64,000 bases of DNA from Formivibrio citricus (GCF_900115065.1 NZ_FOVE01000004.1:124001-188000); one strand, 5' to 3'; counted from the stretch's first letter, positions 8,611 through 16,901 are shown. Program-made: numbers and translations. Notes: a model not told the origin generated them from the letters alone.

Positions 8611-10187
8611 TCAGCACCTCTTTCTGGCCGCCCCGTTACGCCATTTGCTGGCAACCCAATATGGGTTTGCACATGGCTATTGGTTCGAAGTAGCCTCACT
8701 GACTGCGAAATAAAAACCGCCTCTGCATTGGGCGAGTAGCGCATGCGTTTGGCCTCATTCCCGCCGAAAATCAGGATGTAATCGTAGTGGCTTTTGAGCC
8801 TCTCGTATGTCGGCGGAGACGTGCCTGGCGCATCGGTTCGGGCCAACGCGGCGAGCGGAACATACGGAATCTGGTAGGCGACTCGAAATGGCTGGAATGG
8901 CCAAATGTAGAAATTCGATAGAAAAGCCGCGCGATCGATAATGCTCCAGGCCCCTGCGTGGGGTGAAATGGACAGCGACTCCGAACGCCCGTCCAGCACG
9001 ACAGAGGCAACCGTCGCCCCTTCCGAAATCCGGGCCAGGGCAGTCCTGATACGCTGATATTGCGTGTCCCGCGATACCCACTCTCTGGCTGTTTCCGCGC
9101 TGATCAGCGCCACGGCCACGGCGATCACGCCCAGCACTACCTTAGGCCGCAACCTGGTGTTCTCACCAACTTCCAGACCACACCACACCATCAGGCCAAG
9201 CGCCGGAATCAGCCGGATATCGACCATGTTGGAACCGAATCCGGCATGCGGAAGCACGATGATGGCGAGCGCGAGCATGCCGGCCATCCACCGAACGGGC
9301 ATGGCCAGCTTCAGTATCCGTTCGCGAAAGCCGACATAGAGCGCAAAAACGAGGAGAAAACCGAATACGGACTGGCCCAGCACGTAACCAGAAATACAGA
9401 TCGACGGCGAAAGCGCCAGGATCGTTGCCTTGTGGGCGAACCAGACCAGCGCGGCTTGCAGCCATGAACCCGTGAAGGGTACCGGAACATAGCTTCCGGC
9501 TGAATTCGATACCAGCAGGTGAAGCAGCGCCACCGGAATAAACTGCAACAGGGCCAAGAACGGGGCCTGCCATGTCGACCGGCCGATAAGGCCACGCCGG
9601 GCGCGGGCGCATCCCAGCTCATAGCCCAGCACGCCAACGGCATAAACGCCCAGCGCGCTCAGGTGGCAGAAATAAATCAGGACGCAGCCTGCCGCAAACG
9701 CCATCCAGAGCCAGAAACCAGCACGATGGCGGGCGCAGATCCAGGCAGCAAGTAGCCAGAACGCCAAACCAAGACCAAACAGGTAGTTGAATAAACCCAT
9801 CTGAAACATGGCGTTGTGGGCGAATAGCAGCACGCCCAGCAACAAATAACTGACCCGGCCCGTCACGGCACGGCCCAATGCCACGGCACCCGAACTCACC
9901 AGCAGCGTGGCAAACGAGGCAAACAGCTTGAGCGCAAGTGCTGCGCCCATCCATCCGGCCAATAGGGGCACCACGATGTCCATCGCCAGATTGGTGCCCA
10001 TTTGAAACGGTCGAAGTGCGTAGTAGCGCTGCAATATCCCGGATTCCGACCAATGCATCAGCACATGCATTCGTGCCAGATGGTTGGGGAAGTCCATGAT
10101 GTCTGGATGCTGCACCCAATACAGCGGAACCTGCGTCACGGCAAACAACGCAAGAAACCAGGCGATAAATTGCGGAGCAGCCGGCAT
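8607..10187 (-). CDS. Large polytopic membrane protein, GT-C glycosyltransferase-like
   Basis: A 526-residue protein with about 10-12 hydrophobic helices and a soluble C-terminal portion of about 130 residues. Not firmly recognised. Resemblance to GT-C glycosyltransferases rests on architecture and on an acidic first-loop motif (DFPNHLARMHV, residues about 31-41) after the first helix, where GT-C enzymes keep their catalytic Asp. It lies downstream of a polyprenyl-phosphate glycosyltransferase and a GtrA-like protein, whose product such an enzyme could use. The gene is separated from them by a 193-base gap carrying a long palindrome. Its last four bases overlap the next gene. Confidence 0.6.
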   Translation of the reverse strand: MPAAPQFIAWFLALFAVTQVPLYWVQHPDIMDFPNHLARMHVLMHWSESGILQRYYALRPFQMGTNLAMDIVVPLLAGWMGAALALKLFASFATLLVSSGAVALGRAVTGRVSYLLLGVLLFAHNAMFQMGLFNYLFGLGLAFWLLAAWICARHRAGFWLWMAFAAGCVLIYFCHLSALGVYAVGVLGYELGCARARRGLIGRSTWQAPFLALLQFIPVALLHLLVSNSAGSYVPVPFTGSWLQAALVWFAHKATILALSPSICISGYVLGQSVFGFLLVFALYVGFRERILKLAMPVRWMAGMLALAIIVLPHAGFGSNMVDIRLIPALGLMVWCGLEVGENTRLRPKVVLGVIAVAVALISAETAREWVSRDTQYQRIRTALARISEGATVASVVLDGRSESLSISPHAGAWSIIDRAAFLSNFYIWPFQPFRVAYQIPYVPLAALARTDAPGTSPPTYERLKSHYDYILIFGGNEAKRMRYSPNAEAVFISQSVRLLRTNSHVQTHIGLPANGVTGRPERGAE

Positions 10188-10217
10188 TTGTTGAACCTGT
10201 ATCTTCAGTGGGAAGGG

Positions 10218-10384
10218 CTAGTAGTCAGTCACACAGATTCTGCTATGTTCGGCGTGCCCCGCATCCCCATTCGCGCTGTCGCTTATCCTCGCCATAGCCA
10301 TGCTATGGCTGCGGTTCGCTTCGCGCGCATGGGGCGCGGATGCGCGCCTCGGCATCCACGCAAACCTGCGTGACTGACTACTAG
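10218..10384. repeat. 167-bp near-palindromic element (REP/MITE-like)
   Basis: Perfect 15-base terminal inverted repeats (10218-10232 and 10370-10384) begin and end with CTAG. The centre is an 8-base perfect stem (10291-10298 with 10302-10309), and the intervening arms match imperfectly, all around one axis near 10300. The right terminus supplies the stop codon of the GT2 glycosyltransferase (10381-10383, minus strand). No ORF is inside. At the first differences in the outer arms the minus-strand transcript can form G-U pairs, so the RNA hairpin is better on that strand. Confidence 0.75.
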
Positions 10385-11316
10385 ATTTCGCGATCAATGA
10401 TGTAACGCGGTCGAGCTTTGCTCTCCATGTAAATCTTCGCGACGTATTCGCCGATCACCCCCAGGCTGAGCAACTGGATGCCGCCAAGAAAGAACATCGG
10501 CACCAGCGTCGACGCCCAGCCGGGGACGCCCACGTTGTTGACCAACCGCTCCCACAAGGTCCAAAGCCCGCCGGCAAAGCTCAAGACCGATACACATAGC
10601 CCGAACCACATGATGGCGCGCAGCGGCGCCACCGAAAACGAAGTCACGCCTTCCAGAGCAAAGGCGACCATCTTCTTCAATGGATATTTGGTTTCGCCAG
10701 CCAAACGCGCACTTCGGTCGTAATGAACGATGGCGCTGTCGAAGCCCAGTTTGGGAATGATTCCGCGCAAAAAAATGTTGCGCTCACGGTACTGCCTCAG
10801 CACATCGATTGCGCGGCGCGACAGCAGGCGATAGTCGGCGTGGTTGAAGACGATCTCCACGCCCAGACGAGCCAGCAGCCAATAATAGCCCTCTGCGCTG
10901 AAGCGCTTGAAGAACGTGTCGGTCGTACGGCGACGGCGCACGCCATACACCACATCGGCGCCCCCCCGGTGCGCGGCCAGCATCGCGCGCATTGCTTCGG
11001 GATCGTCCTGCAGGTCTGCGTCAATACTGATCACCGCATCGCCTGGCACCGTGAACAGCCCGGCCAGAAGCGCGTTCTGATGCCCGCAGTTGCGTGAAAG
11101 TTTGATGCCGTGCACCTGCGGGTTCGTGGCGGCCAGTTCCTCGATGAGCGGCCAGGTCCGGTCGCGCGAACCGTCGTTGACAAAGTACAGCGCACTATCG
11201 TCGCTGACCTCGCCTTGCGCCTGCAGATCGGCCAGCAATGCAAGCAGGCGTCGTGCGGTTTCAGGCAGTACCGCTTCCTCGTTGTAGCAGGGCACGATGA
11301 TAGCCAGGCGTGTCAT
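10381..11316 (-). CDS. GT2 family polyprenyl-phosphate glycosyltransferase (DPM1/GtrB/ArnC-like)
   Basis: A 311-residue enzyme with a cytoplasmic GT-A domain and two C-terminal transmembrane helices. Visible motifs are IIVPCYNEE at the N-terminus, NDGSRDRTW, the DADLQDDPE metal/sugar-binding DxD region and a C-terminal FLGGIQLLSLGVIGEYVAKIY membrane tail typical of the GtrB/ArnC branch. The family transfers a sugar from a nucleotide donor to undecaprenyl phosphate on the inner face of the inner membrane. The start at 11316 is preferred over a much longer upstream frame: it has a GGAGAG ribosome site and begins the family core, and it overlaps the GtrA-like stop. The 3' end runs into the 167-bp palindrome. 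Confidence 0.9.
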   Translation of the reverse strand: MTRLAIIVPCYNEEAVLPETARRLLALLADLQAQGEVSDDSALYFVNDGSRDRTWPLIEELAATNPQVHGIKLSRNCGHQNALLAGLFTVPGDAVISIDADLQDDPEAMRAMLAAHRGGADVVYGVRRRRTTDTFFKRFSAEGYYWLLARLGVEIVFNHADYRLLSRRAIDVLRQYRERNIFLRGIIPKLGFDSAIVHYDRSARLAGETKYPLKKMVAFALEGVTSFSVAPLRAIMWFGLCVSVLSFAGGLWTLWERLVNNVGVPGWASTLVPMFFLGGIQLLSLGVIGEYVAKIYMESKARPRYIIDREI

Positions 11317-11723
11317 GTTCGCTCTCCTTCCATGCGGTTGAGCCGGTTTGCGAACACCCACCAGCGGCAACCAAGATAGCCGACCACGGTATAAGGCAGC
11401 ACCGCACCCGCTTGAGCCAATACGGCACTCACCCCCCAGCGCATCAATCCCAGCAATACCGCAACGTTTATCAGCCAAGCCAGCAGCATGACCGATGCAA
11501 ACCGGAGTACGTGTGGCAGCAACGGGCCGCGCTGGCGGAAGGTCCATTGCCGATTCAGCCCGAAACTGAGCATGAGCCCAATGGCATAGCCGGTTGCATT
11601 GGCTGCCACTTCGCCCAATCCCAACGCACGCGCGCCATAGATGAACGCCAATCCTGCGAACGTATTGGCCATCCCCACCACGACAAAGCGCCAAAAGGTG
11701 CGGCGCGGGTGGGCTGTTGTCAT
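11313..11723 (-). CDS. GtrA-like membrane protein (putative lipid-linked sugar flippase)
   Basis: A 136-residue protein with four hydrophobic helices and the GtrA-family opening FWRFVVVGMANTFAG, followed by AANATGYAIGLMLSFGLNRQWTF. GtrA-like proteins are usually found with GtrB-type glycosyltransferases and are thought to flip the polyprenyl-linked sugar to the periplasm. Here it directly precedes such a glycosyltransferase with a four-base overlap. The start at 11723 (ATGA overlap with the methyltransferase stop) is preferred to an in-frame ATG 12 bases upstream. Substrate unknown. Confidence 0.87.
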   Translation of the reverse strand: MTTAHPRRTFWRFVVVGMANTFAGLAFIYGARALGLGEVAANATGYAIGLMLSFGLNRQWTFRQRGPLLPHVLRFASVMLLAWLINVAVLLGLMRWGVSAVLAQAGAVLPYTVVGYLGCRWWVFANRLNRMEGERT

Positions 11724-12406
11724 CTCTGCGCGCACAGCCGGTACTGCGCCCCCAGCGGCAGGCGCGTCAGCATCCGTTCCAGGGGACGCAGGGCACTCAA
11801 GGCACCGGGAAAGAAAATGCGGTACGCCAGCGAAATACGATCGAAACCGGCAGCCCGTAGGCGCTCATGCAGCGTCCCTGCCCGGATCAGCACCGCGTTG
11901 GCATCGAACGGGCAGGTATTCACGGCATGTCGCGTCAGCGGATTCAACGGGTTGTGCTCGAACACGAACAGACGCCCCTCATCGGTCAGCACCCGACGCA
12001 ACTCGCGCAACAGGGGGATGTGATCCTCGCTATCGATGTGATGAAAAACACACGCCGCGAAGGCTACATCGAAGCTGCCCGCCGGAAAGGGAATCGTGAC
12101 CCCATCGAAGATGCAGTAATCCGCAGAGCCCGGATGGCGCTCTCGGGCAATATCCAGCGAACGCTGAGAGACGTCCAGGCAGGTAAGCGATGCCTCTGGA
12201 AAAGCCTCGCTCCAGTGGGGCACCGAAGCGCCGACGCCCGCGCCAAAGTCCAGGATGCGACTGGGAGGCTGTTCGGTACACAAGTGCGCCACATCCTGCA
12301 CCTTGTAACGGGCAAAGTACGCGGGCGTTTCACCGGAGAGCCGGATATTGCTGGCATGTTGCTGTTCATACTCATCGGCGAAACGGTCGAATTCTGCTTT
12401 ATCCAT
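11720..12406 (-). CDS. Class I SAM-dependent methyltransferase
   Basis: A 228-residue protein with the class I methyltransferase fold: motif I ILDFGAGVGASVPHW (residues about 50-64), an acidic strand end LTCLDVS, and motif IV FDVAFAACVFHHI. It resembles small-molecule methyltransferases of the UbiE/type 11 family; the substrate cannot be read. It begins nine bases after the stop of the upstream membrane gene and its stop overlaps the GtrA-like start, so it belongs to the envelope operon and may modify a sugar or lipid intermediate (inference). Confidence 0.83.
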   Translation of the reverse strand: MDKAEFDRFADEYEQQHASNIRLSGETPAYFARYKVQDVAHLCTEQPPSRILDFGAGVGASVPHWSEAFPEASLTCLDVSQRSLDIARERHPGSADYCIFDGVTIPFPAGSFDVAFAACVFHHIDSEDHIPLLRELRRVLTDEGRLFVFEHNPLNPLTRHAVNTCPFDANAVLIRAGTLHERLRAAGFDRISLAYRIFFPGALSALRPLERMLTRLPLGAQYRLCAQR

Positions 12407-12415
12407 GATGGCCCT

Positions 12416-13927
12416 CTAGCGAGAAGTGCCGTTGCTGTCGCGAACATGGACTACCGCAACCGCATCCGTATACACGCGCCGCCAACCCGGCAAGCGGTCG
12501 AGCAATGCCAGCGCCGGCGTACCCGGATCAAGCAAGGTCCAGCCGATGCGGTAGTCCTCCAGCAGACGCGGCAAGCTCTGCGACTCACGCAGTTGCATGG
12601 CATCGACATAACGTTTCATCAGCGCATCGCCGTACATGTCGGCGCGACCGTCAACGAACACCGGCACCCCACGATAGATCAGGTATCCACCGAAATGGTA
12701 GGCGTTGAGAACAGGGCCTGAGGCTCCCGCTTGCATGGCGGCTGCTACGGCAGCCTCAGGCGTGGTTTTGCTCATGGGCGCAAAGCGGTTCGATTGCAAA
12801 AGCATCCCGACCAGCAATGTCGCCAGCAATCCGGCGGTGGCAATTGCGCCCCATCGAGCGGGCGCCGCAAGTGCACGGAACACACGATCAACCGACTCAG
12901 CATCGCGTTCGTTTCCTTTCGTAGCGAGCCACTGGCGTGCCAGGGGGGCGGCGATCAGGAAAGGCGTCACCAAGCCGAGTACAGCCACATGGCGCTGGTG
13001 TTTGAGCGCGAGATGGGTCAGCCCCAGCATGAGCAGCAGGCGCAGCCAAGGCAGGCGCATGCGGCCCGCGCACCCGATAGCCAGCACCAGAATCAACCAG
13101 AGTTCCAGCATCTGAAGGCGATGAAAATTGGGCGAAAGCCACTCTTGAATTACATCCAGAGCTACGGTCATATTCATTAACTGGAATGGAAACACAAGTC
13201 CATGCCAACCCCATGGCGTAAACATCGCAACAACGACTGACAAACCCACAAAACTCCCCCAGAGCCTTGCCGCAGCACGTCGGTGTCCGGCCGGGCGGGC
13301 CAGTACCGCATCAAACGCCAGCGCCGAACCCAGTGTGATTCCGAGGGTAAAGCTGCCATGCAAATTGGCCCACAGCGGCATCAACAGCAGCAGCCACCAA
13401 GGTGGATTACGGCCATGCTCGCCCGCATTGACGAGCGCACCCACCCAGACGGCCAGCACCGGCCAGACAAGAACATGAGGACGCGCCAGCAGATGGCTCA
13501 TCATCATGCCGGCAGCAAACGCCGTGAACAGCAAGGCATGCACCGGCTCCATGCGCGCCAGCAGAAAACGCGTCACATAGGCCAGCGTACCGGCAAATAC
13601 CAATGCAACGAGAACAACCAGCCCTGCCCACCCAGCGGCTTGGTGCACGCCGGTGAGCACCAGCTCGGACAACCATTCGTGCGCGGTCCAGGCCACGCCG
13701 GGCATTGAATGCGAAAACGGATCGCTCTGCGGCACGGTTTGATGCTCGATCATCCAGCGCCCGACTGCCAAGTGCCAGTAGGTATCGCCGTCGGCCAGGA
13801 TGGCATTGAAGCGCATGCTGCCGAGCACGCCGACGACGGTCAAAAAAGCAACCAGTAAGGGCCATGACACGCCGAAGGTTCGTACGGAGGAAGGTGCGGA
13901 GTTCAACGCACTGTCAACGTCAGGCAT
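12416..13927 (-). CDS. Polytopic membrane protein, GT-C-like, first gene of the envelope operon
   Basis: A 503-residue protein with about 10-11 hydrophobic helices and a C-terminal soluble portion of about 110 residues. After the first helix it has DGDTYWHLAVGRWMIEH (residues about 46-62), an acidic and aromatic loop placed like the catalytic loop of GT-C glycosyltransferases. No specific family is claimed. The C-terminal region contains GYLIYRGVPVFVDGRADMYG, as seen in related uncharacterised membrane proteins. It faces the Tad locus across a 274-base divergent intergenic region and probably heads the minus-strand transcript. Confidence 0.58.
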   Translation of the reverse strand: MPDVDSALNSAPSSVRTFGVSWPLLVAFLTVVGVLGSMRFNAILADGDTYWHLAVGRWMIEHQTVPQSDPFSHSMPGVAWTAHEWLSELVLTGVHQAAGWAGLVVLVALVFAGTLAYVTRFLLARMEPVHALLFTAFAAGMMMSHLLARPHVLVWPVLAVWVGALVNAGEHGRNPPWWLLLLMPLWANLHGSFTLGITLGSALAFDAVLARPAGHRRAAARLWGSFVGLSVVVAMFTPWGWHGLVFPFQLMNMTVALDVIQEWLSPNFHRLQMLELWLILVLAIGCAGRMRLPWLRLLLMLGLTHLALKHQRHVAVLGLVTPFLIAAPLARQWLATKGNERDAESVDRVFRALAAPARWGAIATAGLLATLLVGMLLQSNRFAPMSKTTPEAAVAAAMQAGASGPVLNAYHFGGYLIYRGVPVFVDGRADMYGDALMKRYVDAMQLRESQSLPRLLEDYRIGWTLLDPGTPALALLDRLPGWRRVYTDAVAVVHVRDSNGTSR

Positions 13928-14201
13928 AAGTTGATTACTCTCGCAAGGAGGTCTTAAGCCAGTCTAGGTTCTGTTGACGTGGGTTACAAATCTGCGCTGA
14001 GTCGCTTTTTACCTGCCTCGCAGTCGGGCTGCTGTACCGCAACATTCTCCTTGCATAAAACGTAAAGGGGGCTAGCGTAAAAATGTGCAGGAGACTTATC
14101 CCGCCTAAAAGAACGATAAAGCAATGCATTCGTTTTACCACCCAGGGAGACTGTAAACGTTGTCGCACAACGTTGTTTTTCATTCCATTAAGGAGAGCAT
14201 C
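13928..14201. other. Divergent intergenic region between envelope operon and Tad locus
   Basis: 274 bases without a credible gene. It should hold the promoters of both the minus-strand operon and the flp genes. I could not assign either promoter with confidence: a TTGCAT at 14051-14056 lacks a -10 at proper spacing. The one clear structure is the inverted repeat at 14156-14174. Confidence 0.5.
14156..14174. promoter_or_regulatory. Perfect inverted repeat in the flp leader (operator or 5' mRNA hairpin)
   Basis: Eight-base perfect arms (14156-14163 and 14167-14174) around a three-base centre, followed by five Ts, lie 28 bases upstream of the first Flp pilin start. It could be a repressor site or a stabilising 5' hairpin; sequence alone does not decide. 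Confidence 0.45.
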
Positions 14202-14381
14202 ATGAAAACCTTGAGCACAAGTATCACTCGCTTCTTGAAAGAAGAAGAAGGCGTAACAGCCATTGAATATGGCCTGATCGCTTCGTTGATTGCTGTGGTG
14301 ATCATTACTGCCGTGGCATTGGTGGGGACAAACTTGAATGCTGTCTTCAGTTACATTGCCGGGAAGCTGACCACTCCGTAA
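14202..14381 (+). CDS. flp: Flp/Fap-type pilin 1 (major Tad pilin candidate)
   Basis: A 59-residue class IVb prepilin. It has a short charged leader ending EEEG at residue 17, the Flp cleavage and processing motif G|VTAIEY, and a single hydrophobic helix. The prepilin peptidase encoded just downstream would cut after Gly17. The start at 14202 is chosen over an upstream in-frame start because it has an AAGGAGAG ribosome site and gives the normal leader. It is the first gene of the Tad locus and is separated from the second pilin by an intrinsic terminator, which fits high expression of the structural pilin. Confidence 0.93.
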   Translation: MKTLSTSITRFLKEEEGVTAIEYGLIASLIAVVIITAVALVGTNLNAVFSYIAGKLTTP

Positions 14382-14390
14382 ATGGTTTGC

Positions 14391-14440
14391 TCCACGCAGG
14401 ATATGGCTCCTACATTTTCTGCGTGGGGGCGGTCTTTTTT
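14391..14440 (+). terminator. Intrinsic terminator between the two flp genes
   Basis: An eight-base GC-rich stem (14392-14399 with 14419-14426) is followed by T-rich sequence ending at 14440. It sits directly after the first Flp stop and probably lets most transcripts stop there, with partial readthrough into the rest of the Tad locus. Confidence 0.75.
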
Positions 14441-14468
14441 GGTTAATCGCATACCAAGAGGCCTCGCT

Positions 14469-14663
14469 ATGAAAAGAATCTGCTTGTTCCTGCGCACTTT
14501 TTGCAAGGATCAAGAAGGCGTAACCGCCATCGAGTATGCGTTGTTAGCCTCCCTGATCGCGGTAGCCATTCTGGGCGGCCTGATGGCATTGAGCAGCTCG
14601 CTGCAAGAGATGTGGACCAGGATCGCCGACTGTGTCTCAAACCCGTCAGGCTGCGCGTCGTAA
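14469..14663 (+). CDS. Flp/Fap-type pilin 2
   Basis: A 64-residue prepilin with leader cysteines, then QEG|VTAIEYALLASLIAV, the same processing motif at the same residue (Gly17) as the first Flp. The C-terminus is longer and carries a CVSNPSGC cysteine pair that could form a disulfide loop, absent from pilin 1. The start at 14469 follows an AGAGG ribosome site; longer upstream frames run through the terminator and are rejected. It is likely a paralogous or minor pilin of the Tad system. Confidence 0.9.
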   Translation: MKRICLFLRTFCKDQEGVTAIEYALLASLIAVAILGGLMALSSSLQEMWTRIADCVSNPSGCAS

Positions 14664-14723
14664 TCGCGAATTTCGCGGTTCACGGGAAGCTCAACGGGAA
14701 ACCCAATCCCGTCGGGAGGATAG

Positions 14724-15257
14724 ATGGATAGCGTGAAGGCTGGCGTACTGGGGCTGCTGCTAGTGATCGCAGCCTGGGGCGACATAAAGCGTCATCGCAT
14801 TCCTAACATCCTGATCCTGACGGGATTGGTTTTGGCCATTCTCCTTGGAGCTTGGCAGGCCGGGTTTCCCGGCTTACTGAGCGCAGGGGGAGGTTTTGCC
14901 TTGGGATTAGCAGCATTTTTACCTTTTTACCTGCTGCGCGCGCTAGGTGCAGGCGATGTCAAATTGATGGCCGTGGTTGGCGGTTTTCTGGGGCCAAGCG
15001 GATTGCCGGGTGCAATCCTTGGCACTTTTCTCGCCGGCGGAGTGATGGCATTAGCGCTGGCACTACATGCCGGCAAACTTGGCCAGATGCTGAAAAACAT
15101 CAAAGCCATGCTGACCAACGGCATGATCGACGTAAGTCTCAAGCAAATGCCGATCATGGAAGCCGGACCGCAATCGGTCGGCAAATTGCCCTATGCCGTG
15201 GCCATCGCCACAGGCACGCTGGGGTTTCTGGTTTTACGCTACATCGGCTGGATGTAA
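14724..15257 (+). CDS. cpaA: Prepilin peptidase CpaA/TadV (A24 family)
   Basis: A 177-residue inner-membrane aspartic peptidase. The two catalytic aspartates of the A24 family are visible in AAWGDIKRHRIPN (residues about 16-28) and GAGDVKLM (GxGD motif, about 76-83). It has about six hydrophobic segments and lacks the N-methylation domain of larger PilD-type enzymes, as expected for TadV/CpaA. It should cleave Flp and the TadE-like pseudopilins encoded nearby. The ATG at 14724 follows GGAGGA. Confidence 0.93.
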   Translation: MDSVKAGVLGLLLVIAAWGDIKRHRIPNILILTGLVLAILLGAWQAGFPGLLSAGGGFALGLAAFLPFYLLRALGAGDVKLMAVVGGFLGPSGLPGAILGTFLAGGVMALALALHAGKLGQMLKNIKAMLTNGMIDVSLKQMPIMEAGPQSVGKLPYAVAIATGTLGFLVLRYIGWM

Positions 15258-15410
15258 ACAGCTTCAAAGTTCGGCCAGCATGCCGTTTGCAGATTTTTGA
15301 GTGCACAGCAGCAAAATCTGGTCTAGCGTGAAATAACGATGAAATTCCAGAACGGCAGATGACAAAAAACTGTCTGCTGTCGAAATAAAAACACACAGGT
15401 GGAGAAAATA

Positions 15411-16748
15411 ATGATGATGTCCACCAGAAACATATGGCGAGAGGAAGTTGCCGAGGCCAGCCAAGCCCCAACCCTGATCCCCCCGCAACCCCGCAACGTC
15501 GGGGATACCGGCCTGAACTTTCTGTTCCAGGTAGAGCTGCTGACCAAAGTCCTGTTCATGCGCGGTCAGTTGCGTCTGGTTGAAATCGCCGATCACCTCA
15601 AACTGTCGATCGGCGTACTCGAACCGCTCTTGGCCTTTTTGCGCACCGAGCGCTTGTGTGAAGTCTCCCGCAGCAGCGGCACGGATACCTCGACTTCCTA
15701 CACCCTGACCGACTTGGGGCGCCTGCGCGCTGAAGATTTCCTGCAAAAAAGCCAGTACGCCGGCCCGGCCCCCGTCAGCCTGGAAGACTATATCCGGCAA
15801 ATCCAGCAACAATCCGTTTCGAACATGGTGGTGACGCATGACGACATCGTCAAGGCGTTCGAAGGGATAGTCGTAAAGGAAAACATTCTCAAACAGTTTG
15901 GTGCGGCCATGAACTCGGGGCGTGCGATTTTCGTTTATGGCCCTGCCGGCAGCGGCAAGAGTTTCATTTCGGAACATCTGGTCGGTCTACTCTCCGGCGA
16001 TGTGGCCGTTCCCTATGCCGTGGTCGTGGATGAAGCCATCATCCAGGTATTCGATCCGCTGGTGCACAGGCCAGTCCCGCAGACCGAGGCCAATATCAGT
16101 CTGGACGGCAAACGCGCCTGCGATCCGCGTTGGGTGCGATGCCATCGTCCCGTAGTCACCACCGGGGGCGAGCTCACGCTGCCGATGCTGGACCTGGATT
16201 TCGATACCAGCACGCGCTTTTATCAGGCCCCTCCGCAGGTCAAAGCCAACAATGGCCTGCTGATCATCGATGACCTTGGCCGCCAACTGACACCCGTGCT
16301 TTCACTGCTCAATCGCTGGATCGTGCCGCTGGATCGGCATGTGGATTACCTGGCACTGCATACCGGCAAGAAATTCATGGTGCCGTTCGACGTGATCGTG
16401 GTCTTTTCCACCAACATGAAACCGCAAGATCTGGCCGACGAAGCCTTCCTGCGCCGCTTGGGTTACAAGATCTATGTCGGCGCGCTTGAAGAACAGGACT
16501 ATCGCAACATTGCCAGACAAGTCTGCACGGAAATGGACGTGCCATTTTCCGAAGACGGCCTCGATTACCTGCTGCAAGAACTCCACCACAAGGAAGGCCG
16601 GCCCCTTTTTGCCTGCATTCCGCGCGACATCATCGGCCAGGTTCGGGATATCGCACGCTACAGCAACAAGCCACCGGAAATGACACCGGAATTTTTGGAT
16701 TGGGCCTGGAGCAATTATTTTGCAAGGGACTATGAAAAACCGACTTGA
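15411..16748 (+). CDS. AAA+ ATPase with winged-helix-like N-terminus in the Tad locus
   Basis: A 445-residue protein. Residues about 25-115 form a helical, winged-helix-like region (a LTKVLFMRGQLRLVEIADHL segment, then SYTLTDLGRLRAEDFL). Residues about 150-400 form an AAA+ ATPase with Walker A GPAGSGKS (about 180-187), Walker B LLIIDDLGR (about 284-292) and an arginine-rich FLRRLGYK segment. It is not one of the standard Tad proteins, but lies between the prepilin peptidase and CpaB in the same direction, with 153-base gaps on both sides. The ATG at 15411 is preferred over a GTG 12 bases upstream because AGGTGGAG is correctly spaced. Role unknown; a regulatory or remodelling ATPase is inference. 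Confidence 0.8.
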   Translation: MMMSTRNIWREEVAEASQAPTLIPPQPRNVGDTGLNFLFQVELLTKVLFMRGQLRLVEIADHLKLSIGVLEPLLAFLRTERLCEVSRSSGTDTSTSYTLTDLGRLRAEDFLQKSQYAGPAPVSLEDYIRQIQQQSVSNMVVTHDDIVKAFEGIVVKENILKQFGAAMNSGRAIFVYGPAGSGKSFISEHLVGLLSGDVAVPYAVVVDEAIIQVFDPLVHRPVPQTEANISLDGKRACDPRWVRCHRPVVTTGGELTLPMLDLDFDTSTRFYQAPPQVKANNGLLIIDDLGRQLTPVLSLLNRWIVPLDRHVDYLALHTGKKFMVPFDVIVVFSTNMKPQDLADEAFLRRLGYKIYVGALEEQDYRNIARQVCTEMDVPFSEDGLDYLLQELHHKEGRPLFACIPRDIIGQVRDIARYSNKPPEMTPEFLDWAWSNYFARDYEKPT

Positions 16749-16901
16749 TGAGTTTGCGCGCACAGGTCGCTCAGGCGGGCGCACCAACAGGCAATCACCT
16801 GTAGCAGTAAAACCCGTCTCGAACGACCGGTGTACAGCAACTTCACTTGAGAAAGTTTCCCGGAACACCTGAGATCTCAACGATTAGCAAGGGGAAGAGA
16901 G

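Noticed and set aside
10381-11694. 437-codon version of the GT2 glycosyltransferase reading through the GtrA-like gene
   Set aside because: The extra N-terminus is out of frame with a clear GtrA-like protein and has no homology; the family core and ribosome site support the start at 11316.
13935-14513. 192-codon minus-strand ORF over the divergent region and first Flp gene
   Set aside because: Covers an intergenic region plus the antisense of flp; no ribosome site or domain.
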